This document shows, in pieces, positions 50,641 through 59,337 of a DNA stretch of 64,000 nucleotides (positions are counted from its first letter, which is position 1; every line of letters begins with the position of its first letter). The stretch covers positions 1-64,000 of the forward strand of contig JBBQTI010000013.1 in NCBI GenBank assembly GCA_038213435.1, read 5' to 3'. A program made the translations under genes and the position numbers. Source of the stretch: PALSA-610 sp038213435. Its GTDB lineage: Bacteria > Actinomycetota > Acidimicrobiia > IMCC26256 > PALSA-610. The notes under the pieces are model-generated. The model had not been told where the DNA came from, did not search any database, and saw only the letters and a program-made list of their open reading frames with translations.

Positions 50641-50672
50641 CGATAGCGGAGTGAGCCCTCACTCATCTATCG
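50641..50672. promoter_or_regulatory. 32-bp two-part palindrome, TetR operator
   Basis: An inner palindrome GAGTGAG-CC-CTCACTC (50649-50664) is framed by an outer CGATAG/CTATCG pair. The -10 element of the tetR-ABC operon lies in the outer arm, so binding would block the promoter. Confidence 0.75.
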
Positions 50673-50715
50673 CCGCAGGTCAGGAGACCCCTCGCCGGTC
50701 AGGACCCCTCGCCGG

Positions 50716-52014
50716 TCAAAACAGTGTGACGGGCAGCTCGGCGAGGCCACGCAGCACGATCCGGCCGTTCCACACGGGCGTGTCGGTGGCAAGGGCGACG
50801 CCCGGGAAGCGCCGGACGAGCGTCGTGATCGCGACGTGACCTTCGAGCCGAGCCAGATGGGCGCCGAGGCAGGAATGGAACCCGCCGCCGAACGACATGT
50901 GATCGCGCGCATCGGTTCGACGGAGGTCGAGCTCATCGGCGGTCGGACCCCATTTGGCCGCGTCACGGTTGGCGGAGCCGAGACACGTCATGAGGATGGA
51001 GCCGGGCTCGATCGTCTTGTCACCGATCTCGTACGGCGCCAGCGTGATGCGGCGCGACATCTGCACTGGTGAGTCGTAGCGCAGGAGCTCGTCGACGAAC
51101 GTCGCGTCGACTGCCGTGCCGGTCGCGATCAACTCCAGCTGGTCGCGGTTGCGCAGGAGCGCGAGTGTGCCGTTCCCGATGAGGTTGACGGTCGTCTCGT
51201 GCCCGGCGACGTACAGAAGGAGCACCTGTTCGAGGAGCTCGACCTCGCGCAGCCGGTCGCCGTCGTCCTCGGCTGCAATCAGCGCACTGAGCAGGTCGTC
51301 GCTCGGGTGTTCGCGCTTCCAGGCGATCACCTCGTTGATGTACACGTTGATGTTGTCGATCGCGTCGAAGGAGGCGAGTATCTCCTCGCGCGTCAGGATC
51401 GGATCGAACGTCTTCACAACGGCGCCCGACCACTCCCGGAGTTGGGAGCGATCACGACCTTCGGGAATGCCGAGCATCTCGGAGATCACGATGAACGGCA
51501 GGGGAAACGCCAGGGCCGCGATGAGGTCGACGTCCGACCCGGTTGCAAACGCGGCGTCGAGGTGCTCGTCGACCAGCTGCTGAACTCGGGGTCGCAACTC
51601 CTCGATCGTGTGGGGCGTGAAGACCTTCGACACCAGCCGGCGCAGCCGGTGGTGGTCGGGCGGATCGAGGTTGAGCATGGTGTGGGTGCCGCCCTCGCGC
51701 CGCTCGGCGAGCATCGCCTCGATATCCGCGTCGGCCGTCACCGCCAGCGGCGTCATGTGCCGTTCCTCGACGCTGAGGCTCGGATCGCGCAGCACGCGAT
51801 GCACGTCGTCGTAGCGGAACAGCCCGAAGGCGCCGATCGGGCTGAGGTGTACGGGGTCCCGCTCGCGCACCAGGCGGTACTGCGAATACGGGTCGTCGAA
51901 GAAGCCGGGCTCGAAGGGGTTGAGCATCACCGGCAGGTAACCGGTGTCGGGCGTTTCGCTCGTCGTCACGAGCAGGACCGTACGCCTTCCGGCACTACGA
52001 GCGGGAGCCGACAT
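50716..52014 (-). CDS. Cytochrome P450
   Basis: A 432-aa soluble P450. The I-helix oxygen motif is LLLYVAGHETTVNLIG, the K-helix ExxR is in FVDELLRYDSPVQMSRR, and the haem loop is MSFGGGFHSCLGAHLARLEG with the Cys ligand. It hydroxylates an unknown, probably lipid- or terpene-like, substrate with electrons from a ferredoxin. It is divergent from tetR-DUF1330-sulfatase across a 27-bp palindrome. An alternative start is GTG 51969. Confidence 0.93.
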   Translation of the reverse strand: MSAPARSAGRRTVLLVTTSETPDTGYLPVMLNPFEPGFFDDPYSQYRLVRERDPVHLSPIGAFGLFRYDDVHRVLRDPSLSVEERHMTPLAVTADADIEAMLAERREGGTHTMLNLDPPDHHRLRRLVSKVFTPHTIEELRPRVQQLVDEHLDAAFATGSDVDLIAALAFPLPFIVISEMLGIPEGRDRSQLREWSGAVVKTFDPILTREEILASFDAIDNINVYINEVIAWKREHPSDDLLSALIAAEDDGDRLREVELLEQVLLLYVAGHETTVNLIGNGTLALLRNRDQLELIATGTAVDATFVDELLRYDSPVQMSRRITLAPYEIGDKTIEPGSILMTCLGSANRDAAKWGPTADELDLRRTDARDHMSFGGGFHSCLGAHLARLEGHVAITTLVRRFPGVALATDTPVWNGRIVLRGLAELPVTLF

Positions 52015-52045
52015 CGGTCACACATGATTTTGCAGACGGCGCCGA

Positions 52046-52072
52046 ACTAGTTGCAGGAATCCTGCAACTAGT
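52046..52072. promoter_or_regulatory. Perfect 27-bp palindrome between P450 and tetR
   Basis: The arms ACTAGTTGCAGGA and TCCTGCAACTAGT flank a single A. It lies 32 bases from the P450 start and 15 bases from the tetR start, directly before a -10-like CAGACT (52075-52080). It can control both directions. Confidence 0.8.
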
Positions 52073-52087
52073 GGCAGACTCTCGGCC

Positions 52088-52636
52088 GTGACGGTTGTGG
52101 ACGGCCGGGTCGGCCGGGGGACGCGCAATCGAGAGGCGATCGTCGACGCGCTGCTCGCGTGTTACGAGGCCGGAGCGTTGCGGCCGAGCGTGCCCGAGGT
52201 CGCGGCGCGAGCGGGCGTGTCAGTGCGGTCGGTGCACAACCACTTCGCCGATGTGGAGGCGTTACGCGCCGAGGTGGCGCAGCGGCAATGGCAGCGGTTC
52301 GCGCCGCTCATCGGCTCGGCCGCCACCATCGATGAGCTGGTCGAGCAGCGGGCGGCGTTCTACGAAGCGGTCACGCCGGTGCGTCGTGCGGCGCTGCTGT
52401 CGATCCACGACTCGCCCGCGATCGCCCGCAATCTCGCGCGACTCGACCGGTTGCTCCGGCGGCAGCTCGAGGCGACGTTCCCGGCGCTCACGAGTGACGC
52501 CCACGATGCGCTCGAGCTCGTCACGAGCTGGGACGCGTGGAATCGCCTGCGCGCCGCGCAGGGTTGCAGCGTCGCGCGCGCGCGGCGCGTGGTCACCGAT
52601 GTCGTTCGCAATCTCACCGAGAGGACAGTCACATGA
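52088..52636 (+). CDS. TetR-family regulator beside P450
   Basis: A 182-aa regulator whose DNA-binding part reads REAIVDALLACYEAGALRPS, VPEVAARAGVSVRSVHNHFA and DVEALR. GTG 52088 lies 7 nt after CAGACT (leaderless). Its stop overlaps the start of the DUF1330 gene (ATGA). It is expected to bind the palindrome at 52046-52072 and control both itself with two downstream genes and the P450. Confidence 0.85.
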   Translation: MTVVDGRVGRGTRNREAIVDALLACYEAGALRPSVPEVAARAGVSVRSVHNHFADVEALRAEVAQRQWQRFAPLIGSAATIDELVEQRAAFYEAVTPVRRAALLSIHDSPAIARNLARLDRLLRRQLEATFPALTSDAHDALELVTSWDAWNRLRAAQGCSVARARRVVTDVVRNLTERTVT

Positions 52637-53013
52637 GCGGTATCCGGCCCAACAAGGAACAGTTCATCGCGCTCACGAACGCGCCCGACGAGGGACCGGT
52701 CGTGATGCTCAACCTGTTGAAGTTCAAGCCGCGCGAGGGCGTCTCGGAGTACAACAAGTACGGCGGCGCCGCGGTGCAGATGGTCGAGGCGCGTGGCGGC
52801 ACGGTGCTGTGGATGGGCAAGGTCGACCAGACCCTGATCGGCGACCTCGACGCCGACGCGTGGGACGCGATCGCGCTCGTGCAGTACCCCAGCCGCAAGA
52901 CCTTCGTCGAGATGACCACGTCGAAGGAGTACGACGCGGCTCACGAGCACCGTGAGTCGGGGTTGGAACGCACTGTGCTGCTCGCGTGCACGCCGAGGCA
53001 AGGCATTCGCTGA
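52633..53013 (+). CDS. DUF1330-family protein
   Basis: A 126-aa small alpha+beta-barrel-like protein: PVVMLNLLKFKPREG at the first strand, a central GGTVLWMGKVDQTLIG, DAWDAIALVQYPSRKTFVEM and KEYDAAHEHRESGLERTVL. These are the DUF1330 features. The family is dimeric ferredoxin-like, with no agreed activity. It is coupled to tetR upstream and to the sulfatase downstream (TGATG), so all three are made together. Confidence 0.85.
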   Translation: MSGIRPNKEQFIALTNAPDEGPVVMLNLLKFKPREGVSEYNKYGGAAVQMVEARGGTVLWMGKVDQTLIGDLDADAWDAIALVQYPSRKTFVEMTTSKEYDAAHEHRESGLERTVLLACTPRQGIR

Positions 53014-54617
53014 TGGGACGCAAGATCCTCTTCGTCACGACCGATCAACAGCGCTACGACTCGCTCGGCTGCAACGGCGGCACGATCGCGCGCACGCCTA
53101 CGGTCGACGCGCTTGCCCGCGCCGGCGTCAACTACCGGCGTGCGTACAACCAGAACACGGTCTGCATGCCCGCGCGCTCGACCATGCTGACGGGCCAATA
53201 CGTGCGGACGCACGGAGTGATCGCCAACGGCGTGCCACTGCCCGCGGACGCGCCGAGTGTCGCCGCCTACCTGCGCGAGAAGGCCGGTTACCGCACCGCG
53301 CTGCTCGGCAAGGCGCACTTCGAACCCGGCTTCGATCTTCAACTGCAGTGGCCCGAGAACAGCATGTCGGCACGCGGCCTCACGGGTCCGTACCGCGGGT
53401 TCGAGCACGCCGAGCTCGCCGTGCACGTGCCGGCATTCGGCAAACGCGCGTTGCAGCACTACGGCCGCTGGCTCATCGACAACCATGGCCTCGAGGCGAC
53501 GAAGGGCTTTTCGCCGTTGCTCGCGGCGGAGCCGGGCGGCGAGACCGACGCGCCCGAGACGCGCATCAACCCGATCCCGCGCGAGTGGTATCACACCGAC
53601 TGGGTTGCCGACCGCACGATTGCGTATCTCGACTCGCTGCCCGACGATGCCGACTGGTTCGTCTGGATGTCGTTCCCCGATCCGCACCATCCCTGGGACC
53701 CGCCCGCGAGCGAACAGCACCGCTGCAACTGGCGCGACCTCGACCTTCCGCCGGGCCATCCCGGGAGCAAGGAGGACGTCGAACGGGTGCTCGCGCAGAA
53801 GCCTGCGCACTGGCTCGCGCTCTGGGAGGGCACGTTCGTCAACGCCGAGGGCGGGCCCGGGACGTACCGCCCGCAGAACGTCACCGCCGACAACATCCGC
53901 GAGATCAACGCGATGACGCACATCATGAACGAGCTCATCGACGAGGCGTGCGGGCGCGTTCTTCGACGCATCGAGGCGCGCGGATGGGACGTCGACACCG
54001 ACGTGTTCTTCACGACCGACCACGGCGAACTGCAGGGCGACTACGGCCTGATATTCAAGGGGCCGTTCCACACCGACTCGTTGATGCGGCTGCCGATGGT
54101 CTGGCGACCCGCGCCCGCGGCCGGGATCGCCGGCGGCAAGGAGATCGGCGAGCCGGTGGGCCAGCTCGATCTCGCGCCCACGTTCTGCGAGATCGCCGGC
54201 GTCCCGCAACCCGATTGGATGCAGGGTGCCCCGCTGCCGACCGCGCCCGGCTCGGGTCGCGAACGCGTGCTGTGCGAGTGGGACTCGCAGTTTCCGGGCT
54301 ACGGGATGCATCTCCGCTCGATATACCGCGACGGCTGGCTGTGCACGGCCTATGAACCGTCGACGGTCGGCGAGCCGAACGGCCTCGAGGAATTCTTCGC
54401 CGCGACCGGCATGTTCGGCGGCGGCATCGGACCGGTCAGCTCGGTGGCGTACGACGGCTCCGAAGGCGAGCTGTACGACGTCGAAGCCGATCCCCACCAG
54501 TGGGAGAATCGCTGGAGCGACCCGGCGTGCAAGGCGGTGCGCGAAGACCTCGTCGCCGACCTCTACGACAGCCTGCCGACCGAGCGCACGGTGCTGAAGG
54601 TCGAGCGGCCGGCGTAG
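53013..54617 (+). CDS. Sulfatase (formylglycine type), with TetR and DUF1330
   Basis: A 534-aa sulfatase. LFVTTDQQRYDSLGCNGG is the first metal site, VCMPARSTMLTGQYVRTHG carries the Cys for formylglycine in a CxPAR form, and FFTTDHGELQGDYGLIFKGP holds the second metal site. FPDPHHPWDPP is the usual central loop. It is the third gene of the tetR operon divergent from P450. A sulfated ester is therefore likely to be the inducer or substrate of the unit. No signal peptide is seen. Confidence 0.9.
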   Translation: MGRKILFVTTDQQRYDSLGCNGGTIARTPTVDALARAGVNYRRAYNQNTVCMPARSTMLTGQYVRTHGVIANGVPLPADAPSVAAYLREKAGYRTALLGKAHFEPGFDLQLQWPENSMSARGLTGPYRGFEHAELAVHVPAFGKRALQHYGRWLIDNHGLEATKGFSPLLAAEPGGETDAPETRINPIPREWYHTDWVADRTIAYLDSLPDDADWFVWMSFPDPHHPWDPPASEQHRCNWRDLDLPPGHPGSKEDVERVLAQKPAHWLALWEGTFVNAEGGPGTYRPQNVTADNIREINAMTHIMNELIDEACGRVLRRIEARGWDVDTDVFFTTDHGELQGDYGLIFKGPFHTDSLMRLPMVWRPAPAAGIAGGKEIGEPVGQLDLAPTFCEIAGVPQPDWMQGAPLPTAPGSGRERVLCEWDSQFPGYGMHLRSIYRDGWLCTAYEPSTVGEPNGLEEFFAATGMFGGGIGPVSSVAYDGSEGELYDVEADPHQWENRWSDPACKAVREDLVADLYDSLPTERTVLKVERPA

Positions 54618-54623
54618 ACGACG

Positions 54624-56105
54624 TCAGAACGCGCGCGTCGGGGCGTTCTCCTCGCGCGGAGCGACGCGGATGTTCCCGGGTCCCGCTGCCTTCGCCTGGT
54701 ACATGGCGTGGTCGGCTCGGCGCAGGATCTGCTCGGCCGACTCGCCGGGCGTCCCCGACGCGATCCCGACGCTCGCGCTCAATGGGAACTTGGCGATCGA
54801 TCCGACCTGGACGATGCCCTCGATGATCCTTTCGGCCACGATGTGCGCGGCGACGACGTCGGAGCCTTGAATGATCGCGAGGAACTCGTCTCCGCCGAGG
54901 CGCCCGACCGTGACGCCGCTGCGCACGACGGACGCGACCCGCGACGCGACGTCGCGTAGCACCCGGTCGCCTTGCTCGTGGCCCAGTGAGTCGTTCACTT
55001 CCTTGAATCCGTCGAGATCTATGAACAACACGGTCACGTCGACGCGTTCTCGCTGACCGAGCGCTTGGATCAAGGTCGCACGGTTCGGCAGCCCGGTGAG
55101 CTCGTCGACGTTCGCCCGGTGGTGGAGTTGGGCCTCCAGCGCGCGCTGCTCGGTTACGTCGCGCAGGTTCAGGACAAGGGACTGGTCGTGCCGCAGCGTC
55201 AGGCGCGCGTAGACCTGGCGCTGCCCGCGCAACTCGTTGGTCAGGCGCCACTCGCAGCTCACGTAGTCGGAGAGGGTGAGGGTCTCGTGTGCCCGGCCGA
55301 TGTCCGCCGAGGCGTCGGCCCCGAGCACATCGCGGATGTGGTGCCCGATGCACGTCGCCGCGGAGCAGCCGACCATCGACTCGATCCCCGGGCTGACGTA
55401 CTGGATGTGCAGGTCCGCGCTGACCAGCGCGATCACGTCGGCGGCGTGTTGTACGAGATCGCGGAAGTACGAGCGGCCCTCCTCGATGCGCACGGCCGCG
55501 TCCTCCGCGCTCTTCGCGGACACTCCGAGAGTTCGCGCGATGAGCGCGAGGCAGCACGTCGTCGCACCCGCGACCGCGTGCGACGTCGAGGGCCGCATGA
55601 TCGAAGGCGCGAGCCCCAGCTCGATCGCGACCTCGCCGCCGAAGACGGCGACCATGCTCCAAACGAGTCCGGGACGCCAGGCTCGCGAGCCGTGCACGCG
55701 CATCGCGTCGGCGATCGCGATCGCGTACGCGATCACCAGCAGTGACCCCCAGCCCGTCGCGTACACCACCCACGAGGTACTGATCGCGGCGACCGCGGCG
55801 CGGAGCTGCAAGCCCCATGCCGGCGGGAGTCGTCCCTCGAACGCTATGACACACGCGTTCGAAAGGCTGCAGGCGACGAGCAGCGAGATCAGGAGCCAGA
55901 TTGGCGTCGCCGCAATCAGGTGCGCGCGCTGCAGCCATGGAACCGCGATCGCCGCCGCGGGTCCGGACGCGAAGACGACGAGGGACGCGCCGAGGAGTCG
56001 CCAGCCGCCGTCGTGCCGCTTCACAGGAGATGTATCGGGCGCTCCCTCGATCAACCTGATCGCGCGGGAGCGGGCTCCGCGGCCGCTCCGGATCGCACGT
56101 CGCAA
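54624..56105 (-). CDS. Membrane PAS-GGDEF diguanylate cyclase
   Basis: A 493-aa protein with about six membrane helices (about 35-195), a PAS domain (about 215-330: YFRDLVQHAADVIALVSADL, IQYVSPGIESMVGCSAA) and a GGDEF domain. VDELTGLPNRATL and FIDLDGFKEVNDSLGHEQGD lead to GRLGGDEFLAII, with the active motif intact. The inhibitory RxxD site is absent (RSGV at that position). It should make cyclic di-GMP without product inhibition. The start is unsure; GTG 56024 could also serve. It is convergent with the sulfatase. Confidence 0.86.
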   Translation of the reverse strand: MRRAIRSGRGARSRAIRLIEGAPDTSPVKRHDGGWRLLGASLVVFASGPAAAIAVPWLQRAHLIAATPIWLLISLLVACSLSNACVIAFEGRLPPAWGLQLRAAVAAISTSWVVYATGWGSLLVIAYAIAIADAMRVHGSRAWRPGLVWSMVAVFGGEVAIELGLAPSIMRPSTSHAVAGATTCCLALIARTLGVSAKSAEDAAVRIEEGRSYFRDLVQHAADVIALVSADLHIQYVSPGIESMVGCSAATCIGHHIRDVLGADASADIGRAHETLTLSDYVSCEWRLTNELRGQRQVYARLTLRHDQSLVLNLRDVTEQRALEAQLHHRANVDELTGLPNRATLIQALGQRERVDVTVLFIDLDGFKEVNDSLGHEQGDRVLRDVASRVASVVRSGVTVGRLGGDEFLAIIQGSDVVAAHIVAERIIEGIVQVGSIAKFPLSASVGIASGTPGESAEQILRRADHAMYQAKAAGPGNIRVAPREENAPTRAF

Positions 56106-56241
56106 TCACCGCCACCCGTTGCTGAGAAAGTTCTTGCCACGGTGAGTGGTATTGGTGTTCACTGTTCGGGGGAAGTGGGGGTTGGTAGGCAGTCCTCGGC
56201 GTGAGGGACGGGTGGAGTCACGCCGAGGATGCCCGCCTCGG

Positions 56242-57063
56242 CTATCCCTCGGGCACGTGCCGGCGCATGTGCGCCGTTTGTGTGGCGATCGCGCAGAGGC
56301 GGCCGTCCTCGTCCCACAGGCGGGCCGGACCGGTCGCGTAGCCGTCGCCCACGTGCCAGGCCTCGATCTCTTGGAGAACCCAGGGCGTCACCGGCGCGCG
56401 CACGAAGCGGATGCCGATCTCGAGCGACAGCACCATGAACATGCCGCGCTCGTCGGGCGGTCCGAGGGCGCGTCCGACCGCGGGACCGAGCACGTCACCG
56501 TGGACGGCGAGGCTGAGAAGGTCGGGCTCGGTCTCCCGTAGCCGCACCCACGAGAGGAAGTGACCCTTACCCGGATCGTCGAGCGGGCTGACGGGTCGCC
56601 ATTCGGTCTGTTCGTGGAAGTTGATCCGGCCGAAGGGGTTCGGCCGCTCGGGCGGGATCTCGACGTCGGCCGGGCCCGGCACCTCCGGGAACCGCACCTC
56701 CTGATGGGACAGCTCGGTGTCGTGCGCGGCGCCGAACACACCGTGCACTCGCAACGCGGGGCCGTCCACGCCCGGTAGGCACAGGTCGGCCGCGACTTGT
56801 GACGCCCGCCGGCCGTCGCGCAACACGTCGACGTCGATCGTGATCGGCCCCGGGGGAACCGGCGCGACGAAGATCGCGTTCGCGGTCACGAGCGAGAGGT
56901 CGGTGCGGCCGAGCTGCTGTTGCATCGCGCGCAGCGCCGCGTACATCGACACGCCGCCGAAGACGTATACGACCTTCCAGGCGTCGGGGAGGTTGCCGTG
57001 GAACCGGCCGGGCCGGGCCGGATCGGCGGTGAAGATCGTGTCGACGCGAAGATCGCGAGGCAT
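56242..57063 (-). CDS. TesB-like double-hotdog thioesterase family protein
   Basis: A 273-aa protein: WKVVYVFGGVSMYAALRAMQ in the first hotdog, TANAIFVAPVPPGPITIDVD, and a second half with FMVLSLEIGIRFVRAPVTPW, EIEAWHVGDGYATGPARLWD and LCAIATQTAHMRR. This is the acyl-CoA thioesterase-like layout of actinobacteria. The active residues cannot be fixed with confidence. It is divergent from the CMD gene at 57087. The preceding 56106-56241 holds no gene. Confidence 0.75.
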   Translation of the reverse strand: MPRDLRVDTIFTADPARPGRFHGNLPDAWKVVYVFGGVSMYAALRAMQQQLGRTDLSLVTANAIFVAPVPPGPITIDVDVLRDGRRASQVAADLCLPGVDGPALRVHGVFGAAHDTELSHQEVRFPEVPGPADVEIPPERPNPFGRINFHEQTEWRPVSPLDDPGKGHFLSWVRLRETEPDLLSLAVHGDVLGPAVGRALGPPDERGMFMVLSLEIGIRFVRAPVTPWVLQEIEAWHVGDGYATGPARLWDEDGRLCAIATQTAHMRRHVPEG

Positions 57064-57086
57064 CGGAGCAGCCTACGCTCTGGCCC

Positions 57087-57629
57087 ATGGAACCTCGCCT
57101 GCAGCCGCTGCCGCGCGAAGAGTGGGACGACGAGACGCGCGCGTTGCTGGGCGACCGCACGCTCAAGATCTTCGCCACCTTCGCTCATCATCCCAAGCTC
57201 ATGAAGCGCTGGCTCGTGTTCGGGAACCACGTGCTCGCGAAGAGCACGTTGCGGGGCCGCGATCGCGAGCTCCTCATCCTGCGCACGGGCTGGAACTGTC
57301 GCGCGCCGTACGAGTGGGGTCAGCACGTGGCGATCGCGCGTGGTGTCGGCATCAGTGACGACGAGATCGCGCGCGTCGCCGTCGGTCCCGACGCCGACGG
57401 CTGGTCGGAGGCCGACGCGGCACTGCTGCGCGCCGCCGACGAGCTGCACAACGAGCAGACGTTTTCGGACTCCACATATGCCGCGCTCGCGTCGCGCTAC
57501 GACGCACAGGCTCTGCTCGACCTCGTGTTCACGGTGGGCCAGTACCACTTGGTGTCGATGGCCTTGAACGCGTTTCGGGTCGAGCGCGACGACGACGTCA
57601 CGGGTGTTCCGATCCCAGCTCGCGAGTGA
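57087..57629 (+). CDS. Carboxymuconolactone decarboxylase (AhpD-like) family protein
   Basis: A 180-aa helical protein with LAKSTLRGRDRELLILRTGW then NCRAPYEWGQHVAIARGVGI, the CMD-family core. Only one Cys is present where AhpD has CxxC, so a peroxidase role is unlikely and the gamma-CMD-like type is better. ATG 57087 lies 7 nt after TACGCT (leaderless). The end overlaps the next gene, which converges on it, by 32 bases. Confidence 0.85.
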   Translation: MEPRLQPLPREEWDDETRALLGDRTLKIFATFAHHPKLMKRWLVFGNHVLAKSTLRGRDRELLILRTGWNCRAPYEWGQHVAIARGVGISDDEIARVAVGPDADGWSEADAALLRAADELHNEQTFSDSTYAALASRYDAQALLDLVFTVGQYHLVSMALNAFRVERDDDVTGVPIPARE

Positions 57630-58494
57630 GCGCGCCCGCACCCTCGACCTGAGCGCCCAACGCGCGCGCCCGTCGCGCGAGGTCACGATCCGACGTGACG
57701 ACCGTGAGCGACGACGGATCGTGGTCGCGTGCGACCTCCTCGACGATGCGATCGTCTCCCGCGTTGCGACCCGCGCGCGTCGCGTAGGCGACGCGTACGC
57801 CCGCGTGTGTGCCTGCAGCCATGCCCGGCACCGGCCGGCCGTCGAACACGACCATGACCTCGTCGGCCGTGCGTGCCGCGAACGCGTCGAGCTCGGCGAC
57901 GAGCCGGCGGGCCGCGCCCTGGCGGTCGCGCCACCAACCGTCCGGGCGGCTGCCGATCACGTTGTTACCGTCGACGATCAGGCGCCGCCGGGCGTCGGGC
58001 ACGACGAGATGACGCTCGCCGGAGCGGGCGCGCGTCGACGAGACGTGGGCGAGCTCGGGATCGACGTCGAGCGCCTCCGCGCCGACGACCTCGAACCCGG
58101 GTCGACGCGCGACCAGGACGCGCGGGAGCGCGGCGAGCGCCGCGTCGCGAGCGTTCGGGTCGCCGCCGTACCACGCCGGATCGCGAACCTGAGCCCACTT
58201 GTCGGCGCCCATGACGACGACGTCGTAGCCCGACGCGATGTCGGCGATCAGCTGCGCGTCGGTGACCGCGACGTCGAGCCACGGGCGGGTCCCGGCGGCG
58301 CGCCGGATCGCGGCGGCGCGCGCCTCGACGCTCGAATGTGCGCCGCGTTCCTTGCCCAGCGCCACGTTCGAGAGCGCGAGATCGATGCGGTCGAGGCCCG
58401 CCGCGCGCACGGCCGCTTCGGCGATCGCGAGATGCGCGACCGTCAACGGATCGAAGGAGCCGGGATATACGCCGGTCACGACTCGCTTGATCAC
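57598..58494 (-). CDS. Nucleotidyltransferase-NYN (YacP-like) fusion protein
   Basis: A 298-aa two-domain protein. Residues 1-160 form a cytidylyltransferase-like nucleotidyltransferase: GVYPGSFDPLTVAHLAI (close to the GSFDPxTxGH of CoaD, with Ala for Gly) and SSTRAR at 152-157, like the ISSTxIR motif of NadD/CoaD. Residues 170-298 form a NYN/YacP-like PIN-fold domain with IVDGNNVIG (174-181), VVFDGRP (215-221), GDD (246-248) and TSDRD (267-271), acidic residues expected of a metal-dependent RNase. GTG 58494 overlaps the stop of the Nudix gene upstream (GTGA). The joint role is unknown; NAD or CoA metabolism is an inference. Confidence 0.8.
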   Translation of the reverse strand: MIKRVVTGVYPGSFDPLTVAHLAIAEAAVRAAGLDRIDLALSNVALGKERGAHSSVEARAAAIRRAAGTRPWLDVAVTDAQLIADIASGYDVVVMGADKWAQVRDPAWYGGDPNARDAALAALPRVLVARRPGFEVVGAEALDVDPELAHVSSTRARSGERHLVVPDARRRLIVDGNNVIGSRPDGWWRDRQGAARRLVAELDAFAARTADEVMVVFDGRPVPGMAAGTHAGVRVAYATRAGRNAGDDRIVEEVARDHDPSSLTVVTSDRDLARRARALGAQVEGAGALTRELGSEHP

Positions 58495-59249
58495 GGTCGG
58501 AGGATCGGCGGGTGAAGGCGCGTCGCGGCACCCCGACGGTAGAGCGCCGCCGGACGGCCGTCGGTCGGCGCGGTGCCGCCGGTCGGTTCCACGAATGCCG
58601 GCGTCGAGAGCACCTTGCGCCGAAAGTTCCCCTCGTGGAGCGTCTCGCCCCACACGGCCTCGTATACGCGGCGAAGCTCACCGAGTGTGAAGGGCTCGTC
58701 GAGGAAGTCCGTCGCGAGCGTCGTGTACTCGAGCTTGGCGCGGGAGCGCTCGATGCCGTCGGCGATGATCTGCGCGTGATCGAAGGCGAGAGGTACTCCG
58801 TCGTCGCTCCCGAAGCCCGCAATCGCCAGGTCGTCGATCGCAAAGAGCCGGACGTCGGCCGCGTCGGAGCCCGCGACCGCGGGTTCGTTGTGGGCGGTGA
58901 ACCCGACGTACGCGACCGACACCACCCGCATGCGCGGGTCGCGATCCGGTGCGCCGTAGGAGCGGAGCTGCTCGATGTGTCCGAGCGCGACCGACTCTCC
59001 GCCGCCGGAGACGAGCACGCCCGTTTCCTCCTCGAGCTCGCGGCGGGCCGCGCCGTCGAGGTCGTCGTCGGGCTCGACGAACCCGCCGGGGAGCGCCCAG
59101 CGCCCGCGGAACGGATGCCCGCGGCGCTGCACGAGCAGCACTGAGAGCCGCCCCGAGCGCACCGTGAGGAGCACGACGTCGACCGTGACCGCGACGGGCG
59201 GGTACCGGGCCGGCTCGTACTGCCGGAGGAATTCGGCCTCGCTGCTCAC
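58491..59249 (-). CDS. Nudix protein with NrtR-like winged helix
   Basis: A 252-aa protein. The Nudix domain (about 18-150) has an intact box, GGFVEPDDDLDGAARRELEE then ETGV, so it may hydrolyse ADP-ribose or a like substrate. The C-terminal part (about 172-215: LEYTTLATDFLDEPFTLGEL, RRVYEAVWGETLHEGNFRRK) matches the winged helix of NrtR, the ADP-ribose-responsive regulator of NAD synthesis. GTG 59249 has GGGAGG before it and a TATGCT -10 at 59277-59272; the start at ATG 59276 is less likely. It overlaps the nucleotidyltransferase-NYN gene. Confidence 0.85.
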   Translation of the reverse strand: MSSEAEFLRQYEPARYPPVAVTVDVVLLTVRSGRLSVLLVQRRGHPFRGRWALPGGFVEPDDDLDGAARRELEEETGVLVSGGGESVALGHIEQLRSYGAPDRDPRMRVVSVAYVGFTAHNEPAVAGSDAADVRLFAIDDLAIAGFGSDDGVPLAFDHAQIIADGIERSRAKLEYTTLATDFLDEPFTLGELRRVYEAVWGETLHEGNFRRKVLSTPAFVEPTGGTAPTDGRPAALYRRGAATRLHPPILRP

Positions 59250-59309
59250 GCCCTCCCTTGTACTCGCGGTGAGCATAAGGAGCAACCGACCGCAGGCGCC
59301 GGACCGGCC

Positions 59310-59330
59310 CAAACGAACGTTTGATAGGGT
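59310..59330 (+). promoter_or_regulatory. Palindrome and -10 element of the tetR-P450 operon
   Basis: CAAACGAACGTTTG (59310-59323) has perfect 6-bp arms. TAGGGT follows at 59325-59330, 7 nt before the GTG at 59338. It is likely the operator of the adjacent TetR, though the NrtR-like gene diverges from the same region. Confidence 0.68.
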
Positions 59331-59337
59331 GCCGGGC

